Shown here: piece by piece, positions 17,350 through 24,677 of the stretch
Layout of the letters: each line of letters begins with the position of its first letter
Numbering within the stretch: position 1 is the first letter of the stretch
DNA from: Xaviernesmea rhizosphaerae
GTDB taxonomy: Bacteria; Pseudomonadota; Alphaproteobacteria; Rhizobiales; Rhizobiaceae
Reading direction: 5' to 3'
Assembly (NCBI RefSeq): GCF_001938945.1
Contig: NZ_MKIO01000021.1
Location: forward strand, 434,001 to 498,000
Length of the DNA: 64,000 bases
Notes under the pieces: model-generated
Seen by the model: only the letters and a program-made list of their open reading frames with translations
Told to the model about the DNA's origin: nothing
Databases searched by the model: none
Position numbers and translations under genes: made by a program

Positions 17350-17946
17350 ATGACCCGCGACGATGTGCAGAGCCCCGAGACCGTGGAGAGCAGCGACTGG
17401 CTCGACGCGAGAAACAGCATTGCGTTCAATGCCTTGCGTAACGCGCTCTACCACACGTCGCGGCGTCTCACCTTCGAGCGCTGGAGCCGCTGGTGCAATC
17501 TGGCGGTGCTGCTCCTGGGCGCGGGCGCCTTTGCGGATCTGAGCCGCCGGCTGGAGATCGACAGCTTCGCGCTCATCTCCGGCTTCCTGACGGCGCTGAT
17601 CGGCGGCTTGCAGCTGGTGTTCGATTTTGCCGGAAAGGGGCGCGACCATCAGGCGCTGCAGCGGGATTATTACCACCTGCTGGCCGATAACGAGGCCGTG
17701 CCTGTGGCGAACGCCGCCGATTGCGCGGGGTGGCAAAGCCGCCTGACCCGCATCGCGGCCGACGAGCCGCCGATGCTGCGCGCGCTCGATGCCAAGGCCT
17801 ATAACGACGCGCTCGCCGGAACGCGGCTCTACCCTGAAGATCAGCGCGTCGTCATTCCCTGGTGGCACCGCATCCTCGGCCAGGTCTGGGCCTATGAGGG
17901 GTACGACTACAGGACGCGGCGCGAGCTCATGGAACAGGGCGCGTGA
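17350..17946 (+). CDS. Two-helix membrane protein, possibly SLATT-like
   Basis: A 198-residue protein with an N-terminal helical segment (RNALYHTSRRLTFERWSRW), two membrane helices (CNLAVLLLGAGAFADL and ALISGFLTALIGGLQLVFDF) and a cytoplasmic helical domain (DHQALQRDYYHLLADNEAV). The layout resembles SLATT two-helix effector proteins found with nucleotide-signalling defence systems, but I cannot confirm the family. It sits on the plus strand between two minus-strand blocks, a typical place for a phage cargo gene. Confidence 0.65.
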   Translation: MTRDDVQSPETVESSDWLDARNSIAFNALRNALYHTSRRLTFERWSRWCNLAVLLLGAGAFADLSRRLEIDSFALISGFLTALIGGLQLVFDFAGKGRDHQALQRDYYHLLADNEAVPVANAADCAGWQSRLTRIAADEPPMLRALDAKAYNDALAGTRLYPEDQRVVIPWWHRILGQVWAYEGYDYRTRRELMEQGA

Positions 17947-18061
17947 GCCAACCGAACCGATTTTGATGTGACGATGCATCCGCGCGCTCCCTGGTGACCC
18001 CAAGGGCGGCGCGGGATGCGAGACCTGTTCCGCGCCGCCCCGGTCTGGGGTGATGGGGAAA

Positions 18062-18078
18062 AGGTACCTATCGTACCC
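18062..18078. promoter_or_regulatory. Putative repressor operator (AGGTA-N7-TACCC)
   Basis: A 17-bp palindrome AGGTACCTATCGTACCC has the same arms and spacing as the other three sites around the repressor. It lies 127 bp upstream of the secreted-protein gene at 18205. Confidence 0.6.
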
Positions 18079-18095
18079 TAAACTGTCAACGCATC

Positions 18096-18112
18096 GGGTA
18101 CAAATAATACCT
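18096..18112. promoter_or_regulatory. Putative repressor operator (GGGTACAAATAATACCT)
   Basis: This site shares the TACAA..AATACC core with the sites at 19182 and 19241. It is centred 34 bp from the 18062 site, as in paired phage operators. Confidence 0.7.
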
Positions 18113-18204
18113 CAGAAAGCGATAAGCGCGTGTATTGATTATAAATTTTAGGTTGCTAGTCTCTCAAGGTAAGCCAGTACGGGTGGCTTAGGGGAGGGCT
18201 TGTT

Positions 18205-18531
18205 ATGCGTTTCATCTGTGCGTGCGTGTTGATCATGCTTTCTGCATTGACCGGTGCTCAGACTGCCCGTGCAGAAAAGGATATGTGCGAAGTGGTTGGT
18301 CAAATCGCAGAGGCAATCATGCAGAGGCGACAGAATGGGTCGTCTTTACAAAGCAGCCTGGAGCTTGTCAGGAAAGTCGGCCCAGAAGGGACGGCCAAGG
18401 TTTTTGAGGCCTTGGTTATCGCTGCTTACGAACGCCCGATGTTTAGTACGGATGACAACAAAAAAAGTGCAGTTGGTGAATTTCGAGATGACAGCCAGCT
18501 CGCCTGCATTAAGGGCACGCGTTCGAAGTAA
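18205..18531 (+). CDS. Secreted or periplasmic small protein (prophage cargo)
   Basis: A 108-residue protein with a classical signal peptide (MRFICACVLIMLSALTGAQTARA, cleavage after ARA). The mature part is about 85 residues with two cysteines (DMCEVV and QLACIKG) that could pair. AT content is higher than in the flanking early genes. Two operators of the phage repressor type lie upstream, so expression is probably tied to the lysogenic state. It converges on the repressor gene, 3 bp away. Confidence 0.65.
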   Translation: MRFICACVLIMLSALTGAQTARAEKDMCEVVGQIAEAIMQRRQNGSSLQSSLELVRKVGPEGTAKVFEALVIAAYERPMFSTDDNKKSAVGEFRDDSQLACIKGTRSK

Positions 18532-18534
18532 TGC

Positions 18535-19182
18535 TCAAAAATCAATAATTGATCGGCGCACTCTGCCGATTACTGAAACTGCTCCCTCAAATTTCGGTGC
18601 TGCAACATCATCGTAGCTTACTGGCTGAAAGGGTGGTTGCTCGCCTGGGCGGTATCTCTTGTAAACGGCGGACCCCGTTTCATCGGCGACGACATAAAGC
18701 GCGTTCGGAGCCAAGCGCCGGTCGCGTCTGTTAACAAAAATGATCGATCCCGGTGGGCTGATTTTGTTCATCGAGTTTCCATCGACTTTCAGAGCAATCC
18801 AATCGCCCTCTGGAAGATCCAGTGTCGCTACGGTCGGAAATTCCGAAAAATCCGTTATACCATCCTGTTCGGTGAGCTGCCCCGCGCTGACCCAAGATAT
18901 GATGGGTACATCAAGGACATTGACGGTAGCGGCATCATCGTCTGTTGGCAGCCCAATACCGTGCTGAAGCCAATTTAGGCTCACTTTGAATGCTTTGGCG
19001 TACTCTTTGATGTACCCAGAGACAAAGTCGTTTCTTCCTGCTTCATGAGCTTTGTAGCTGTTGGGGTTCCAGCCAAAGCGCTCTGATGCCGCTACGGCGC
19101 TCGTGAAGCCCGCTAGCTTGCGCGCCTCCTGGAGCCGTGCGGCTCGTCCTTGCTTCTCAAAAATCTTATTTTCTTTCAACAT
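18535..19182 (-). CDS. LexA-like phage repressor (XRE HTH plus S24 peptidase domain)
   Basis: A 215-residue repressor from the ATG at 19182. The N-terminal HTH is ARLQEARKLAGFTSAVAASERFGWNPNSYKAHEAGR. The C-terminal S24 domain has an Ala100-Gly101 cleavage site (SWVSAGQL), Ser137 in DGNSMNK and Lys175 in VYKRY; the Ser-Lys spacing of 38 is close to LexA (37). It should hold lysogeny by binding the GGTA-N7-TACC sites and cleave itself when RecA is activated. One operator overlaps its own start codon, implying autoregulation. Confidence 0.92.
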   Translation of the reverse strand: MLKENKIFEKQGRAARLQEARKLAGFTSAVAASERFGWNPNSYKAHEAGRNDFVSGYIKEYAKAFKVSLNWLQHGIGLPTDDDAATVNVLDVPIISWVSAGQLTEQDGITDFSEFPTVATLDLPEGDWIALKVDGNSMNKISPPGSIIFVNRRDRRLAPNALYVVADETGSAVYKRYRPGEQPPFQPVSYDDVAAPKFEGAVSVIGRVRRSIIDF

Positions 19183-19198
19183 GGTACAAAAAATACCC
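19182..19198. promoter_or_regulatory. Putative repressor operator overlapping the repressor start codon
   Basis: TGGTACAAAAAATACCC has the TACAA..AATACC core and palindromic arms. Its first base is the first base of the repressor ATG on the minus strand, so bound repressor would block its own synthesis. Confidence 0.7.
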
Positions 19199-19240
19199 AG
19201 ACAAAAGGTATAAGTAATCCTACTGGGCGCTTGACATTCA

Positions 19241-19257
19241 GGGTACAATTAATACCC
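19241..19257. promoter_or_regulatory. Putative repressor operator in the Cro-like promoter
   Basis: GGGTACAATTAATACCC has perfect GGGTA/TACCC arms. A TTGACA -35 hexamer lies at 19231-19236, so the operator covers the spacer and -10 position of the rightward promoter. A weaker half-matching site (AGGTATAAGTAATCCT) lies at 19206-19221. Confidence 0.75.
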
Positions 19258-19265
19258 TCTGATGC

Positions 19266-19487
19266 ATGACCCACGCTGACATCATTAATGGCTGGCCGAC
19301 CATCGGCGACTTCGCGTCTGACATCGGCGTGAGCTATGGCGCCGCAAAGGCCATGCGACGCAGGGGGTCGATTCCATCGGCCTATTGGGTTCGTGCCGTT
19401 GATGGTGCGGAAAAGCGCGGGCTCGATGGTGTCAGTTATCAGCGCTTGGCCCAGCTGGCGGCGGCAGCCTTAGAGGCCGCCGAATGA
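19266..19487 (+). CDS. Cro-like helix-turn-helix regulator
   Basis: A 73-residue protein (MTHADIINGWPTIGDFASDIGVSYGAAKAMRRRGSIPSAYW) with the HTH pattern of small Cro/YdaS-type phage regulators. It is divergent from the repressor, the standard cI/cro layout. No Shine-Dalgarno sequence precedes the ATG, and the predicted transcription start is almost at the ATG, suggesting a leaderless mRNA. Confidence 0.75.
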   Translation: MTHADIINGWPTIGDFASDIGVSYGAAKAMRRRGSIPSAYWVRAVDGAEKRGLDGVSYQRLAQLAAAALEAAE

Positions 19488-19587
19488 GCGCCTCGCCCCT
19501 GTTCCCCCGGCGGCCTTGTGCAGCCTCCCTCTCTCCGGCGCTGCGCTGCGGCCCGGAGGGTCTTTCTCGTGTTTGGAGTGCTGGCCC

Positions 19588-19797
19588 ATGTCCATCTCTG
19601 ATCTCCGGCGGCGCCTCGCTGCGCTCTGCCGCAAGGCGGCAGCAAGTCTCGATCCGTCCGTGCCAGAGCCGGAAATTTTCCGCCTGCAGCTCATTCTGGG
19701 GCAACATCACTCGGCTATCCGCAAGCTTGAGCGGCGATGCAGGGACACGGAAGCGCATCTGCAGAGCATTCATGATGCGCTTTCCCCGCCGCGCTGA
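19588..19797 (+). CDS. Small coiled-coil-like hypothetical protein, 69 residues
   Basis: Starts MSISDLRRRLAALCRKAA and is almost wholly helical (PEIFRLQLILGQHHSAIRKLERRCRDTEAHLQ). The open frame extends to 19516, but the extra residues look non-coding. Same strand as the Cro-like gene. Confidence 0.5.
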   Translation: MSISDLRRRLAALCRKAAASLDPSVPEPEIFRLQLILGQHHSAIRKLERRCRDTEAHLQSIHDALSPPR

Positions 19798-19837
19798 CGC
19801 GCTGCGTCGTGTCGCGCCAATCCTGGCTCACCACCTA

Positions 19838-20131
19838 TCAGTGCGTTCGCGATGGCGCCTGCTTCTTCGCCAGCAGCTCGACCGCGTTTGCGATCTCTTT
19901 TGCGCTGCTGCGAAAGCCGTGCGCGAAATCTGCGAACGATTCCTGTCCCGGCGGCATTTCGAATGCGAGATCCACCATTTCGCGAGCGACCTGTTCCAGT
20001 CCGGCCAGAAGTGCGTCCTTCTCGGGATGGATCGCGATCAAGTTGGTAATCGCCGCATGCAGCAGGCTGACACGGCCTCGAAGGTCGGCGTTGGCACGCG
20101 CTCTTTCCGTGTTCTCTTCGTCCAAATCCAC
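19838..20131 (-). CDS. Hypothetical protein, about 97 residues, GTG start
   Basis: The coding-like part reads DLDEENTERARANADLRGRVSLL .. LEQVAREMVDLAFEMP .. FADFAHGFRSSAKEIANAVELLAKK, a helical protein. I place the start at the GTG at 20131 because AAGGAAG lies 9 bases upstream. The frame remains open to 20410, but that part is Arg/Pro-rich and overlaps two long hairpins. It opposes the surrounding genes. Confidence 0.45.
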   Translation of the reverse strand: MDLDEENTERARANADLRGRVSLLHAAITNLIAIHPEKDALLAGLEQVAREMVDLAFEMPPGQESFADFAHGFRSSAKEIANAVELLAKKQAPSRTH

Positions 20132-20276
20132 GGGCCTATGCTTCCTTTTGGTTGTTCTAACGGAAGGTTGAGCATGATCCGTGACATGCGGCAAGCAGGT
20201 TGTGGCCTCTCCCTGCCTTTTGTCTTTCCTTCCCCTGCGCGCCGGTCGTCTCCTCTCAAGGGCCAGGCTGCGCGCG

Positions 20277-20309
20277 GTGCCCGGCCTCGACGTTCCCTGG
20301 GCCGGGCAC
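20277..20309. terminator. Perfect 10-bp GC hairpin
   Basis: GTGCCCGGCC (20277-20286) pairs exactly with GGCCGGGCAC (20300-20309) around a 13-base loop. No T-run follows, so termination would need a factor. Confidence 0.4.
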
Positions 20310-20352
20310 CGCTTCCATCGACCACGCGCCCGGGCTGTGCGTGTGGCCGCCA

Positions 20353-20386
20353 GGGCGGCGACGGTGCTCGTCTCCCGTCGCCGCCC
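20353..20386. terminator. Perfect 12-bp GC hairpin
   Basis: GGGCGGCGACGG (20353-20364) pairs exactly with CCGTCGCCGCCC (20375-20386) around a 10-base loop. It is the second of two long hairpins ahead of the right early operon. Confidence 0.4.
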
Positions 20387-20539
20387 GCTCTTCGATTCGA
20401 TCCGGTTCATGCCGTGGTCTCCCCTGTTTGCTGCGGGCCGCCAATGGGGCCCTGACGTGAGGTTGTAGGCGTCCCCGCGTCCGATCTCACGGAATCCTTT
20501 CCGCTCCGATTTTCCTTGACCTTTTCAAAGGGTGCTTTC

Positions 20540-20992
20540 GTGCGCGCTATTTCTGACGAGCATGCTCACGCCATCAAGGCCGCCACGGCCGCCGGTATCG
20601 AAGCGCTTGGCGGCGTGCGTCAGGCGGCAAGCCTGCTCAAGGTCGGATCGTCCACCTTGAGCAAATACGCCTCCACCTCGCCCGAATGGGCCGACAGTTT
20701 CATCCGGCTCGACCTTGCGGTGGAGATCGACCGGCGGACGCCGCATGCGTTTCTGCACACGGCCATGTCGCGCCTGGTGCAGAACAAGCCCGTCTCGGGC
20801 TTTGGCGAGGTGACGGCCTCGGCCATTCTGCGGCTCGACGGCGTGCTGGACGATGTGGTGCGCGAGATCGCCCAGGCGATCGAAGACGGGCATGTGGATG
20901 CGCGCGAGCGCCAGGCCGTGCGGGCCAAGATCATCGCCGCAAAGCAGGAGCTGGCCCGGCTCGACGCGCTGATGGTGGGAGGGGCGGGATGA
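20540..20992 (+). CDS. Phage regulatory protein, CII/YdaT-like
   Basis: A 150-residue protein. Residues about 10-50 (HAHAIKAATAAGIEALGGVRQAASLLKVGSSTLSKYAS) are a helix-turn-helix typical of phage CII-like regulators, with SFIRLDLAVEIDRRT following. I chose the GTG at 20540 because AAAGGG lies 7-8 bases upstream; a TTG at 20516 is the alternative. First gene of a tightly overlapping operon running to 30205. Confidence 0.65.
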   Translation: MRAISDEHAHAIKAATAAGIEALGGVRQAASLLKVGSSTLSKYASTSPEWADSFIRLDLAVEIDRRTPHAFLHTAMSRLVQNKPVSGFGEVTASAILRLDGVLDDVVREIAQAIEDGHVDARERQAVRAKIIAAKQELARLDALMVGGAG

Positions 20993-21198
20993 GCGACCTC
21001 CTCGAACCCCGCACGGAGACGCTTGCCGCCCTGCAGAGGCTGCTGCCCGACGATCCCGACGAGGCGCTGTATCTGGTGCTGGTGCTGGCCGCGCTGCTCT
21101 CGGTCCAGCGCGGCGAGAGCGACGATGCGACCCTGGTGCGCTTCCTGCGCGCGTTTCGCGACGTGCGCGCGCGCGGCCTTTTCGGGGAGCCGCAGTGA
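20989..21198 (+). CDS. Small hypothetical protein, 69 residues
   Basis: MSDLLEPRTETLAALQRLL.. ending GLFGEPQ; a helical acidic protein. Its ATG overlaps the previous stop (ATGA), so the two are translationally coupled. No family recognised. Confidence 0.6.
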   Translation: MSDLLEPRTETLAALQRLLPDDPDEALYLVLVLAALLSVQRGESDDATLVRFLRAFRDVRARGLFGEPQ

Positions 21199-21461
21199 TG
21201 GACACGAATGTCGGCGCGCATGTTCCCGGGATAATTTACGGCGAGGACAAGGGCGCTCGCGAGGAGATTGAGGCTTTCGACCATCTCCCGAAGATGCTTC
21301 GCAAGGCCTTGGCTTCTGCGCCCTTCGACCTTTGCGCCACGCGAATTGCGGATGCGTATCTGGCCGGCAAGATCGGTCTGGTGGAGGTGCTCGCTGAGGT
21401 CGATCGCCTAAATCGCAATGCGTTGCGCGCCGCCTATCAGGAGCGGGGCATGTCGCCATGA
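21198..21461 (+). CDS. Hypothetical protein, 87 residues
   Basis: Starts MDTNVGAHVPGIIYGEDKGAREEIEAFDHLPKMLRKAL, with a C-terminal helical part (LAEVDRLNRNALRAAYQERG). The ATG overlaps the upstream stop (TGATG); a GTG at 21195 is possible. No known domain recognised. Confidence 0.6.
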   Translation: MDTNVGAHVPGIIYGEDKGAREEIEAFDHLPKMLRKALASAPFDLCATRIADAYLAGKIGLVEVLAEVDRLNRNALRAAYQERGMSP

Positions 21462-21700
21462 CGCCGCTGCTCGTCTCCTATGCCGAGCCCCTGCCGATGA
21501 CGGCGGCCGACCGCGCCTGGATGCGCGCGCTCGGGGCGGCCGGCGGGCGCTGCGAACTCACCAGCGAGGACCGCCTGCATGCGCTGAGCTGCATGGCGCT
21601 GGGCCTGATCCTGCCCGAGCCGGGCGAGGGCGGCGTGACCATGGCTGTGATGACGCGGCGCGGCCGCGACTGGCTTGATGATTTCAGGAGGGCGCATTGA
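21458..21700 (+). CDS. Hypothetical protein, 80 residues
   Basis: MTPLLVSYAEPLPMTAADRAWMRALGAAGGRC.. ending DWLDDFRRAH. It overlaps both neighbours (ATGA and TGATG junctions). Function unknown. Confidence 0.6.
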   Translation: MTPLLVSYAEPLPMTAADRAWMRALGAAGGRCELTSEDRLHALSCMALGLILPEPGEGGVTMAVMTRRGRDWLDDFRRAH

Positions 21701-22533
21701 TGACCGATGGACAGGCTTTGCGGGCTGTGGCCGCGCTCGATTTTCCCGATCTCTCGCCCGGCGCGGTCGAGGGCGCGCCGCCTGTCATGCGCATGGTCGC
21801 GCCGGCGGAACTCTGGGTGGATGAGAGCTATCAGCGCGGGCTGTCCGAACGGTCGGTCCGGCTGATCCGCAAGATCGTCTCCGAATGGTCCTGGGCGGCG
21901 TTCAAGCCGCCCGTTGTCGTTGAGGTCGATGGGCGGCTGAACGTGATCGACGGGCAGCACACGGCGATCGGCGCCGTGACCCATGGCGGCATCCCGGCGA
22001 TTCCGGTGATGGTGATCGCCGCACCTAAGCGCGAGACCCGTGCCTCGGCCTTCGTGCGCCACAACCGGGACCGGATTTCCGTTACCTCCACGCAGCTGCA
22101 TGCGGCGCTGGTCTCGGCGGGGGATGAGGATGCGCTGACCGTCGATCAGGTCTGTGCCCGTGCAGGGGTGAAAATCCTCAAGCATCCGCCGTCCATGGCG
22201 CGGTTTGCTGTGGGCGAGACGCTTGCTGTTTCGGTCATTTCCGGCCTGGTCAATCGCCGTCATGCGCGCGGTGCACGTGAGGTCCTGGAGGTGTGCGTGA
22301 AAGCCGGCGCGGCGCCCGTGTCGGCAGCTCTGATCCGCGCGGTGGAGCATCTGCTGCATTCTGCCGAGTACAAGGGCGAGATCGATGCGGAGCGGATCGC
22401 GGTGGTGATCTCGGCGCAGATGAGCACCCTTTTCAGCGAGGCGCAACGCTTTGGCCATGAGCGCAAGATGCCGCTATGGCGCGCTCTTGCATCGGTTATC
22501 TACCTCAACCGCAAGCGGGTGCGCCATGGGTGA
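21700..22533 (+). CDS. ParB/sulfiredoxin-like nuclease-fold protein
   Basis: A 277-residue protein whose N-terminal half is a ParB-like domain: VAPAELWVDESYQRGLS.., then KPPVVVEVDGRLNVIDGQHTAIGA with the DGQHT motif (DGQHR type). The C-terminal half is helical with HTH-like segments. Many phages carry such proteins next to DNA methyltransferases, as here. It could act in DNA protection or replication. Confidence 0.78.
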   Translation: MTDGQALRAVAALDFPDLSPGAVEGAPPVMRMVAPAELWVDESYQRGLSERSVRLIRKIVSEWSWAAFKPPVVVEVDGRLNVIDGQHTAIGAVTHGGIPAIPVMVIAAPKRETRASAFVRHNRDRISVTSTQLHAALVSAGDEDALTVDQVCARAGVKILKHPPSMARFAVGETLAVSVISGLVNRRHARGAREVLEVCVKAGAAPVSAALIRAVEHLLHSAEYKGEIDAERIAVVISAQMSTLFSEAQRFGHERKMPLWRALASVIYLNRKRVRHG

Positions 22534-22578
22534 TGCGCGGGCTGAGGGTCTGGGCTACGCCCTCGAAAGGGTGCCGTC

Positions 22579-23997
22579 ATGAACGCGGTCACGCCTGTCA
22601 TCCCCGCCGGTCTGCTGCAATCGGTCGAGCGCGCGCGGGCACTGCTCGACGAGGGCGATTATGTCGCGGCGCGGCTGCTTTCGGCCGGGGCCTATGAGCA
22701 GGCCAAGGCGGCCGTGGATCATGCCCAGCGGGTCAAGGCGAGCGACCGGCTGATCGCCAAGGCGCGCGAAATGCAGCTCTCGGCGCTGGAAATCGAGGCC
22801 ATGGCCACGGTCGGGCTGGCGGATGAGGTGGATGCGGCGCAGGCGGCGGGGCTGATTTCCGCGCGCGGCGGCCGCCCGAAAACCGTCGCTGGCGGGGACG
22901 GTTTTCGCATCGCCGATCTCGGCGTGACGCGGCAGCAGCTGCACGAGGCCCGGCGGCTGCGCGAGGTGGTGCGCCAGATGCCGGACTTTGTGCGCGTGAC
23001 GCTGGGCGAGCGGATCAAGGCCGGGCTTTCGCCGACGCGCGCCAATCTGCGCGCCGCCATCGGCACCGCCTCGGCCGGCAAGGCCGACAGGGGCGACAAT
23101 CTCTACCAGACGCCGCCCGAGGCCACGCTCTCGCTGCTGGCGCTGGAGCGCTTTTCGGATCTCGTCTGGGAGCCCGCCTGCGGGCGCGGCGCCATCGCCC
23201 GCGTGCTGGAAGCCTCGGGCTATCAGCTGCGGCTTTCGGATCTCAGGGACTACGGCACGCAAAGCGAGGACGGCACGGCGCAGGAGGTGGGCAACTTCCT
23301 GGCCTCGCGCGCGCCGGAGGGTGGTGCGGGGCCGGATATCGTGACGAATCCGCCTTATGGCGAGGATCTCAACCGCTTCGTGGCCCATGCGCTGCGCGAA
23401 CACCGGCCGCGCAAGATGGCGCTGCTGCTCAACCTGAATGTGATCTGCGGCTACGCGGATCCGGACCGGACCTTCTGGATGGAGGACCATCCGCCGGCCC
23501 GCGTCTATGCCTTCAAGCACCGACTGCCGATGATGCACCGCGACGGATGGGAGGGCGAAAAGGCCTCCAGCCGGATGAACACGGGCTGGTTCGTCTGGGA
23601 GCGGCAGGAGGACGGCAGCTATGGCCGCTCGACGCTGCTCCACCGCATCGATTGGGAAGACTTTGCCGGGCGCGACCCGCTCTCGCCCAACTATGCCGGC
23701 GCCTTCGGCCGCGCCAGCTTCGTCGATGTCGATGCCGAGGATTTTACGCGGCAGACGCCGCGGCGAACCCTCGCCGAATCCGTGGAGGCCGTGCGCGAAC
23801 AGGTGCGCGCCTGGTTGGCGGCGGCGCGCGGGCAGGGGCGAACCCAGCTCGACCGCCGGACGCTGCGCCAGCAGCTCGGCATCCGCGACGCGACGGCCAT
23901 CGCATTGATCGACGAATTCTGCGCCGTCGGGCTTCTCGGCCCGGCCGATGACGGCGGCGCGCATCCGATTCTGGACTGGGGGAGTGACGCGGCATGA
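22579..23997 (+). CDS. DNA N6-adenine-type methyltransferase
   Basis: A 472-residue protein. The N-terminal 170 residues are helical and may bind DNA. From about 175 there is a methyltransferase domain with YQTPPEATLSLL, motif I LVWEPACGRGAIARVLEASG and motif IV DIVTNPPYGEDLNRFVAHAL (NPPY). The C-terminal 70 residues have a winged-helix look. Second adenine-type methyltransferase of the prophage; it follows the ParB-like gene by 45 bp. Confidence 0.82.
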   Translation: MNAVTPVIPAGLLQSVERARALLDEGDYVAARLLSAGAYEQAKAAVDHAQRVKASDRLIAKAREMQLSALEIEAMATVGLADEVDAAQAAGLISARGGRPKTVAGGDGFRIADLGVTRQQLHEARRLREVVRQMPDFVRVTLGERIKAGLSPTRANLRAAIGTASAGKADRGDNLYQTPPEATLSLLALERFSDLVWEPACGRGAIARVLEASGYQLRLSDLRDYGTQSEDGTAQEVGNFLASRAPEGGAGPDIVTNPPYGEDLNRFVAHALREHRPRKMALLLNLNVICGYADPDRTFWMEDHPPARVYAFKHRLPMMHRDGWEGEKASSRMNTGWFVWERQEDGSYGRSTLLHRIDWEDFAGRDPLSPNYAGAFGRASFVDVDAEDFTRQTPRRTLAESVEAVREQVRAWLAAARGQGRTQLDRRTLRQQLGIRDATAIALIDEFCAVGLLGPADDGGAHPILDWGSDAA

Positions 23998-24677
23998 CCG
24001 AGGTGTTTTCGCGCGAACCGATTTTTCCGAGGCCGATTCCCGTTCGGGAGCCCTATTGTCGCGCCGCATGCCTACGTTGCGGCTGGCGCGGCTCCAGCGA
24101 GCAGACGCTCGGCGACGCGTGGGATGCGTGCTGCATGGATTGCCCGTCCTGCGGCTCCTGGCAGGTGACCGATAGCGTGGAGGCCAGCCCGGCCCAGCCG
24201 CTGCGCGCCCGCTGGCTGGCGCGCCTAGTGCTTGCCCTGTTGCACCGTGGGCTGACGCGCGCGCCGGATTTCATCATCGGCGGGTGGGATCGGCCCTACA
24301 TGCTGCGCTGGTTCGTGATCCCGCGAAACCGGTTTTTCAACATCTACCACCACCACATCCGCCGCTCCGACGACGATCGCGCCTTGCACGACCATCCCTG
24401 GTGGAGCCTGTCGCTGGTGCTGGAGGGTGAGATGGTCGAGGTGCTTTCCGCCGATGGCCTGACGCGGCGGGCCTTAAGCGCCGGCGATATCGTCCTGCGC
24501 AACGCCGACTCGGCGCACCGGCTGGAGCTGCCGGAGGGTGGCGCCTGCAAGACGCTGTTTCTGACCGGCCCCAAGATCCGCGACTGGGGCTTTCACTGCC
24601 CCAAGGGCTGGAAGCATTGGCGCGATTTTGTTGCGGCGGACGATGCGGGCTCGGTCGGGCCGGGGTGCGATCCATGA
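23994..24677 (+). CDS. Cupin-fold phage protein with N-terminal zinc ribbon
   Basis: A 227-residue protein. An N-terminal CLRCGW..CMDCPSCGS cluster (about 26-55) resembles a zinc ribbon. Then comes a cupin-like barrel: FNIYHHHIRRSDDDRALHDHPWWSLSLVLEGEMVEVLSADG.. with several His residues, ALSAGDIVLRNADSAHRLEL, and KTLFLTGPKIRDWGFHCP. Related proteins are common in tailed phages of Proteobacteria, without known function. Overlaps both neighbours by 4 bp. Confidence 0.72.
   Translation: MTEVFSREPIFPRPIPVREPYCRAACLRCGWRGSSEQTLGDAWDACCMDCPSCGSWQVTDSVEASPAQPLRARWLARLVLALLHRGLTRAPDFIIGGWDRPYMLRWFVIPRNRFFNIYHHHIRRSDDDRALHDHPWWSLSLVLEGEMVEVLSADGLTRRALSAGDIVLRNADSAHRLELPEGGACKTLFLTGPKIRDWGFHCPKGWKHWRDFVAADDAGSVGPGCDP

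Larger units (their letters stand above)
20132..20539. other. Non-coding stretch with two large hairpins
   Basis: No convincing gene is seen in these 408 bp. The main features are the perfect hairpins at 20277-20309 and 20353-20386. This may be an early leader or terminator region between the Cro-like genes and the replication operon. Confidence 0.5.

Noticed and set aside
20353..20364. GGGCGGCGACGG resembles the lambda cosN overhang (GGGCGGCGACCT)
   Set aside because: It is 10 kb from the terminase genes and forms one arm of a perfect hairpin; likely coincidence in GC-rich DNA.
19838..20410. Full 190-codon version of the minus-strand frame
   Set aside because: The N-terminal 90 codons are Arg/Pro-rich and span two hairpins; only the part from the GTG at 20131 looks coding.
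22526..22582. 18-codon frame between the ParB-like and methyltransferase genes
   Set aside because: Too short and without its own ribosome-binding site; probably chance overlap.
22555..24069. 504-codon minus-strand frame opposite the adenine methyltransferase
   Set aside because: The plus-strand protein has clear methyltransferase motifs; the opposite frame is a shadow.
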